NCBI GenBank assembly: GCA_029239675.1
Contig: JARBUM010000035.1
Coordinates: 1-36,849, forward strand
Source: Pelosinus sp.
Lineage (GTDB): Bacteria; Bacillota; Negativicutes; DSM-13327
Length of the DNA: 36,849 bases
Direction of reading: 5' to 3'
The first letter of the stretch is position 1, and every line of letters begins with the position of its first letter. Below the pieces are notes generated by a model, which saw only the letters and a program-made list of their open reading frames with translations, did no database searches and was not told where the DNA came from. Below are positions 32,951 to 36,849 of the stretch, piece by piece. Both the position numbers and the translations under genes were made by a program.

Positions 32951-32979
32951 ATTGTATCAGACACCTTAAAACCATGCAA
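32951..32979 (-). promoter_or_regulatory. Promoter of the rpiR-type gene
   Basis: On the minus strand: TTGCAT (32979-32974), a 17-base spacer and TACAAT (32956-32951). A GAAA-N5-TTTC palindrome lies 11 bases upstream of the -35 box. Confidence 0.65.
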
Positions 32980-32990
32980 GGTTGCCGTTT

Positions 32991-33003
32991 GAAATAATAT
33001 TTC
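32991..33003. promoter_or_regulatory. Candidate RpiR operator 1
   Basis: The palindrome GAAATAATATTTC lies between the divergent promoters. It matches the GAAA-N5-TTTC form of the site at 33065-33077. Confidence 0.4.
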
Positions 33004-33063
33004 TGTTATTTAAGAATTATAGAAAAATATTGCCTTTCCTAAAAAATGAGTATATTATATAAA

Positions 33064-33078
33064 TGAAAATATTTTTCA
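33064..33078. promoter_or_regulatory. Candidate RpiR operator 2
   Basis: TGAAAATATTTTTCA, a near-perfect palindrome of the same GAAA-N5-TTTC form as the site at 32991-33003. Confidence 0.4.
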
Positions 33079-33103
33079 ATAATTATATATATTCAGATAA
33101 TGG

Positions 33104-33122
33104 TTTTCATAAAATATGAAAA
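33104..33122. promoter_or_regulatory. Inverted repeat upstream of the gntP promoter
   Basis: Perfect arms TTTTCATA / TATGAAAA with centre AAA, 16 bases upstream of the gntP -35 box. The arms carry TTTC and GAAA in the opposite order to the two sites further left. Confidence 0.4.
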
Positions 33123-33138
33123 GTTGGATTTCCCATTA

Positions 33139-33183
33139 TTGCAATGGTGATTATATGGATTATCATCTAAGGTGCAATGCACC
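33139..33183 (+). promoter_or_regulatory. Promoter of gntP-gntK with downstream palindrome
   Basis: TTGCAA (33139-33144), a 16-base spacer and TATCAT (33161-33166). Immediately after lies the palindrome GGTGCAATGCACC (33171-33183), at the predicted transcription start, where a repressor could block RNA polymerase. Confidence 0.5.
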
Positions 33184-33253
33184 CAATATAAAAGAAAGGA
33201 GTTATGCAAAAACTGCTTGGTTAAAAAATAGTTAAGTGGAGGGGATTCATGCG

Positions 33254-34588
33254 ATGTTATTAGGAATTGTGTTTGTGGCTATTATATTGTTACTGCTATT
33301 AATTACGAAATTGAAAGTAAACCCATTTATATCCTTGATGATTGTTTCCTTTTTCGTTGGGTTATCTACAGGAATGCCTCTTGACAAAATAGTTGGTTCC
33401 ATTCAGGCTGGACTGGGCAATACATTGGGATTTATCGCCATTGTACTCGCTCTAGGAACCATGCTTGGTAAATTAATGGAAGAGTCAGGTGCTGCTGAAC
33501 GTGTAGCGCGTACGCTGATTGATCGCTTCGGCAAAACAAATGTACATTGGGCGATGATGTTTGTTGCTTTTATTGTTGGTATCCCAGTATTTTTCCAGGT
33601 CGGATTTGTGCTATTACTACCTTTGGTATTTACGATTGCGAAAGAGACAGGTATGTCACTGCTTAAAATTGGCTTACCTTTAGTTGCGGGTTTGTCCGTT
33701 GTACATGGATTAGTACCACCCCATCCAGCAGCCATGGCAGCTGTAGGTATTTTCAAGGCTGATGTGGGCAAAACAATTCTGTATAGCATTATTGTCGGCT
33801 TACCGACAGCTATGTTAGCAGGGCCGGTTTTTGCCACTTTTATTAGTAAAAAAGTACATATCATGATACCGGAGAATATAGCCGATACAGTAAAGATAGG
33901 ACGTAAGGAAGAAGAATTGCCTGGATTTGGTATTACTGTTCTTACCATTCTATTCCCTGTATTTCTGATGCTGCTGTCAACTTTTGCTGATATCTATTTA
34001 GAAAAAGGCGCTTCTCTTCGGATGGCATTGAATTTTATCGGTAATCCGATTACTTCCCTATTGATTTCTGTGTTGCTTAGTTTATTTACCTTTGGCTTAT
34101 GGCGTGGTTTTTCCATGACGCAAATCGGTAAATATTGTGATCAGTCCTTACCAGCGGTTGCAAGTATTTTAATGGTTATCGGTGGTGGTGGTGCTTTTAA
34201 TAAAGTGTTACTTGACAGTGGCGTAGGGGCGGAAATCGCTAAATTAGCAACGGCTGCCCAATTTAACCCGATTGTTCTCGGCTGGTTGGTAGCCGCGCTT
34301 ATTCGCGTAGCTACAGGTTCCGCTACGGTGTCCATGTTGACTGCTGCTGGCATTGTGGCACCCATTCTTGCCATGTCTCCTGGTTCTGCTAGTCCAGAGT
34401 TAATGGTATTAGCTACTGGAGCAGGATCACTCGTTCTGTCTCATGTGAATGATTCCGGCTTCTGGCTGATTAAAGAGTATTTTGGTATGACAGTTCAAGA
34501 AACATTATCTACATGGACTGTGTTAGAAACGATTATTGGTGTAGCAGGATTAGCATTTACGCTATTACTAAGTATGTTTATAGCATAA
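33254..34588 (+). CDS. gntP: Gluconate permease, GntP family
   Basis: A 444-aa inner-membrane proton symporter for gluconate with about 12-14 helices. The ATG at 33254 is chosen because GGAGGGG at 33239-33245 lies at normal spacing before it; a GTG at 33236 overlaps that site. Family segments include AGLGNTLGFIAIVLALGTMLGKLMEESGAAERVA (about 45-80), GLVPPHPAAMAA and HVNDSGFWLIKEYFGM near the C-terminus, all typical of GntP. It is followed by gntK, which supports gluconate over other GntP substrates. Confidence 0.93.
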   Translation: MLLGIVFVAIILLLLLITKLKVNPFISLMIVSFFVGLSTGMPLDKIVGSIQAGLGNTLGFIAIVLALGTMLGKLMEESGAAERVARTLIDRFGKTNVHWAMMFVAFIVGIPVFFQVGFVLLLPLVFTIAKETGMSLLKIGLPLVAGLSVVHGLVPPHPAAMAAVGIFKADVGKTILYSIIVGLPTAMLAGPVFATFISKKVHIMIPENIADTVKIGRKEEELPGFGITVLTILFPVFLMLLSTFADIYLEKGASLRMALNFIGNPITSLLISVLLSLFTFGLWRGFSMTQIGKYCDQSLPAVASILMVIGGGGAFNKVLLDSGVGAEIAKLATAAQFNPIVLGWLVAALIRVATGSATVSMLTAAGIVAPILAMSPGSASPELMVLATGAGSLVLSHVNDSGFWLIKEYFGMTVQETLSTWTVLETIIGVAGLAFTLLLSMFIA

Positions 34589-34720
34589 CCTTTAATAATG
34601 AAGTGACATAAGATCGTTGTGTTACTCCTTAAGCGATTGTAAGATTGAAATAAGAAAGAAATGATCACTTCTTTCTACTACTATATATAGAAGACAACTG
34701 TTATAAAGGAGGTTGTAAAA

Positions 34721-36262
34721 ATGAATATGCAAAAGATTATTGGTGTAGATATTGGTACAACAGGTTGTCGAGCTGTTATCTATCGGCAAGATGGTACGAC
34801 CGTTGGCAGTAAGTCTGTGGAATATCCTCTATTTACACCACAAGCTGCCTGGGCTGAGCAAGATGCGGAAGAAATACTTAAAGGTGTGTTAGCGGTATTA
34901 AAAGAAGTGATCGTTGAGGCAAAACTAGCCCCAGCTGATATTGCAGGAGTATGTTTCAGTTCTGTTATGCATAGCATGATCCCTGTTGATGCCGAAGGTC
35001 ATCCACTAGATCGCATGCAAACTTGGGCTGATTCTCGCGCTCAGGATTATATTGAAAAAATAAAAGCATCCCATGATGCTGATTCTATATATTTTAAAAC
35101 GGGTTGCCCAATTCATCCCATGTATCCTTTGTTTAAAATGATTTGGTTAAAGAATGAAAGAGCAGATATCTTTTCTCGCACGGCTAAGTTTATTGGAATT
35201 AAAGAATATGTTTGTCATCATTTATTGGGTAAATATTTGGTAGATGAATCCATTGCATCTGCTACAGCTGTTTATAATATTCATACTCGTAAATGGGATG
35301 AAGATTTATTAGGTATGATAGGAATTGCAGCGGAGAAATTATCAGAGGTATTACCTACTACTCACATTGAACGAAGTATCAAACCAGAGATCGCCGCTAT
35401 GCTAGGTTTAGCGCCAAATACGGCCATTATCTTGGGTGCTAGTGATGGGGTATTGTCTACGTTAGGATCAGGTGCTGTCAATCCAGGTCAAGTTACAGCT
35501 ATGATTGGTACTAGTGGCGCAGTACGGATGATTACCAATAAACCACAGGCAGATGAAAAAAAACGTACGTGGTGTTACAACTTGGCTGGTGATACCTGGG
35601 TTTTAGGCGGGGCGCTTAGCAACGGTGGTGTGGCATTCCGGTGGGCGCGAGATAAATTTGCGACGACGGAACAACGTGTTGCCGCAAATTTAGGATTGGA
35701 TACTTACGAAATTTTAGGTCGTTATGCAGAGCAAAAACCTGCAGGTTGTGAGGGGCTAATTATGTTGCCCCATTTCTCTGGAGAACGGGCACCTTATTAC
35801 AATGCCAATTCTCGGGGAGTGTTATTTGGCCTTAATCTAAATCACGGTAAACGTCACTTGGTTCGGGCAACACTAGAAGGAATTATTTATGGGATGTTTA
35901 GTATCTTTAAATCCTTAGAGGAAGTTGCAGGAGAAGTCAATGAGATTAGAGTTGGGGGTAGCTTTACTCGCTCAAAGGTATGGGTTCAGATCATGGCAGA
36001 TGTATTTGGTCGAACGATTCATGTGCCTGGAGAACCAGAAGGATCAGCATTTGGTGCGGCAGTTCTAGGTATGTATGCATTAGGTATAATTGGTGACCTT
36101 AAAGAAGTGGAAAAATTTATTATAATTAAGGAAACGTACTATCCTAATGAAGCCAATAAAGAAATTTATCAGAAATTATTTGGTATTTATGAAAGAGTAT
36201 ACTGGAATCTGCAAAAAGAATACGAGGAGATTGCTGAAATTCAACGTACTTGGAAAAAGTAA
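34721..36262 (+). CDS. gntK: Gluconokinase, FGGY family
   Basis: A 513-aa kinase that makes 6-phosphogluconate from gluconate and ATP. The length equals what I recall for the B. subtilis GntK of this family. Features are the N-terminal phosphate loop DIGTTGCRAVIYRQDG (11-26), a Trp/Asp substrate region QTWADSRAQ, MIGTSGAVR near 260-270, GGALSNGGVAFRW and the FGGY C-terminal signature (GGSFTRSKVWVQIMADVFGRTIHV, then EGSAFGAAVLG). The ATG follows a perfect AAAGGAGG. It is cotranscribed with gntP across 132 bases in which I see no terminator. Confidence 0.92.
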   Translation: MNMQKIIGVDIGTTGCRAVIYRQDGTTVGSKSVEYPLFTPQAAWAEQDAEEILKGVLAVLKEVIVEAKLAPADIAGVCFSSVMHSMIPVDAEGHPLDRMQTWADSRAQDYIEKIKASHDADSIYFKTGCPIHPMYPLFKMIWLKNERADIFSRTAKFIGIKEYVCHHLLGKYLVDESIASATAVYNIHTRKWDEDLLGMIGIAAEKLSEVLPTTHIERSIKPEIAAMLGLAPNTAIILGASDGVLSTLGSGAVNPGQVTAMIGTSGAVRMITNKPQADEKKRTWCYNLAGDTWVLGGALSNGGVAFRWARDKFATTEQRVAANLGLDTYEILGRYAEQKPAGCEGLIMLPHFSGERAPYYNANSRGVLFGLNLNHGKRHLVRATLEGIIYGMFSIFKSLEEVAGEVNEIRVGGSFTRSKVWVQIMADVFGRTIHVPGEPEGSAFGAAVLGMYALGIIGDLKEVEKFIIIKETYYPNEANKEIYQKLFGIYERVYWNLQKEYEEIAEIQRTWKK

Positions 36263-36375
36263 ATAGATAGATTATATGACTGAAAATATGATCAAAAATT
36301 ACAGTTAACATATATCAGTCGAGTAATACATCTTGCTAGCATATAGGTTGAGTTGCAAGCTTATCATGAAAGTGT

Positions 36376-36410
36376 GCTATATAGGAGGTTTTTTGAACCT
36401 CCTATATAGC
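36376..36410. terminator. Hairpin downstream of the gluconate operon
   Basis: A perfect 15-bp stem GCTATATAGGAGGTT / AACCTCCTATATAGC with loop TTTTG, 113 bases after gntK. Only a short T-rich tail follows. Confidence 0.65.
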
Positions 36411-36460
36411 TTATTAAAAGGAATATAGCAATGTGGAATTTTAATCCTTACATATTGTTG

Positions 36461-36489
36461 TTGACAATATTCTTGATAAATGATATTAT
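36461..36489 (+). promoter_or_regulatory. Consensus promoter of tRNA-Ser(GGA)
   Basis: TTGACA (36461-36466), a 17-base spacer and TATTAT (36484-36489). It is the best sigma-A promoter match in the window, 47 bases before the tRNA. Confidence 0.8.
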
Positions 36490-36535
36490 ATTTCTTGCAG
36501 TCAAGTAATGCGAAATTGACTGGTGAAGTAACCTT

Positions 36536-36625
36536 GGAGAGATGTCCGAGCGGTTGAAGGAGCACGCCTGGAAAGCGTGTGTACGGGAAACTGTACCGAG
36601 GGTTCGAATCCCTCTCTCTCCGCCA
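36536..36625 (+). tRNA. tRNA-Ser(GGA)
   Basis: A class II tRNA with a long variable arm. Acceptor GGAGAGA pairs with TCTCTCC and CCA is encoded. The anticodon stem CACGC / GCGTG closes loop CTGGAAA, giving anticodon GGA (reads UCC and UCU). Confidence 0.96.
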
Positions 36626-36712
36626 TTAAATTTTAATAGAGATGTCAGTTGATAATGTGTACTGATAGTTGTTGGCGTAAAATTTAATATTTTAGCCATT
36701 TATTTATTTTAG

Positions 36713-36843
36713 AGTGGGGCCACAGCAAAAGTTGGGTCTCACGCAATGGAAACTCATGAACCCCGTCAGGTCCGGAAGGAAGCAGCGGTAAGTGATAATT
36801 TTTATGTGCCGTGAGGTTGCCTGACTTTTGTTGTGGCCCGACG
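36713..36843 (+). ncRNA. ffs: Signal recognition particle RNA (4.5S/small bacterial type)
   Basis: The universally conserved SRP domain is readable (CCCGTCAGGTCCGGAAGG at 36762-36779, then AAGCAGCGGTAAG). The ends pair over a long stem (GGGCCACAGCAAAAGT with ACTTTTGTTGTGGCCC). About 130 bases suggests the short form without an Alu domain, unlike the roughly 270-base RNA of Bacillus. It binds Ffh and targets nascent membrane proteins. Exact ends are estimated from the pairing. Confidence 0.92.
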
Positions 36844-36849
36844 CTAAAA

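Noticed and set aside
33192-33224. Short leader peptide ORF (ATG at 33204, six codons) upstream of gntP
   Set aside because: GGAG is only two bases from the ATG, too close for good initiation, and the codons show no attenuator-like bias.
11948-36625. Mobile island flanked by two tRNA-Ser genes acting as attachment sites
   Set aside because: The shared sequence at the tRNA ends is the normal T arm and acceptor similarity of serine tRNAs. No integrase, transposase or phage gene lies between them and gene content is ordinary metabolism and transport.

Overview
The window comes from a low-GC Firmicutes chromosome. Supporting signs are strong AGGAGG-type ribosome binding sites, several TTG and GTG starts, a DUF2600 terpene cyclase, a DUF1540 peptide, CblT/CblS-type corrinoid salvage and lipoprotein peptide-binding proteins. 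An anaerobic Negativicutes bacterium of the Sporomusa/Pelosinus type is my best guess, but this is inference and no marker here proves it. The presence of tadA, several tRNA genes and the SRP RNA suggests a position near the chromosomal origin, because tadA-ffs-dnaX lies near oriC in many Firmicutes.

Layout from left to right. A minus-strand DUF2600 gene is cut by the left edge (1-924). A complete peptide/dipeptide ABC operon, oppABCDF type, runs from 1288 to 6931. A polyphosphate pair follows, ppx/gppA (minus) and ppk (plus), transcribed divergently. After ppk lies an unusual DnaA-box region (10981-11140) with a 40-bp perfect palindrome. Next is a small translation cluster: tRNA-Arg(ACG), tRNA-Arg(CCT), tadA and tRNA-Ser(CGA). 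A PadR regulator with an EmrA/EmrB-like efflux pair follows (12403-15395), then a DUF1540 peptide, a D-2-hydroxyacid dehydrogenase and a likely alpha-ribazole salvage pair (17349-18601).

A long minus-strand operon (27215 down to 18665) encodes a second peptide ABC transporter (oppB, C, D, F and A). It also carries a class A beta-lactamase-like serine hydrolase, an LD-carboxypeptidase and an M20 amidohydrolase. This content points to uptake and trimming of murein peptides. On the plus strand follow a membrane-anchored glutamate-synthase-like FMN protein, a minimal L,D-transpeptidase, a cyclophilin and an M20D amidohydrolase. The right end holds a gluconate module (an RpiR regulator divergent from gntP-gntK), tRNA-Ser(GGA) and the SRP RNA.

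The observations I would check first are these: the DnaA-box palindrome cluster outside any dnaA locus; the LD-carboxypeptidase gene, whose 12-nt perfect Shine-Dalgarno points to an ATT start; the murein-peptide operon with its embedded beta-lactamase-like protein; and the separation of tadA from ffs by about 25 kb of metabolic and transport genes. I saw no CRISPR array, no transposase, no integrase and no recognisable defence system.
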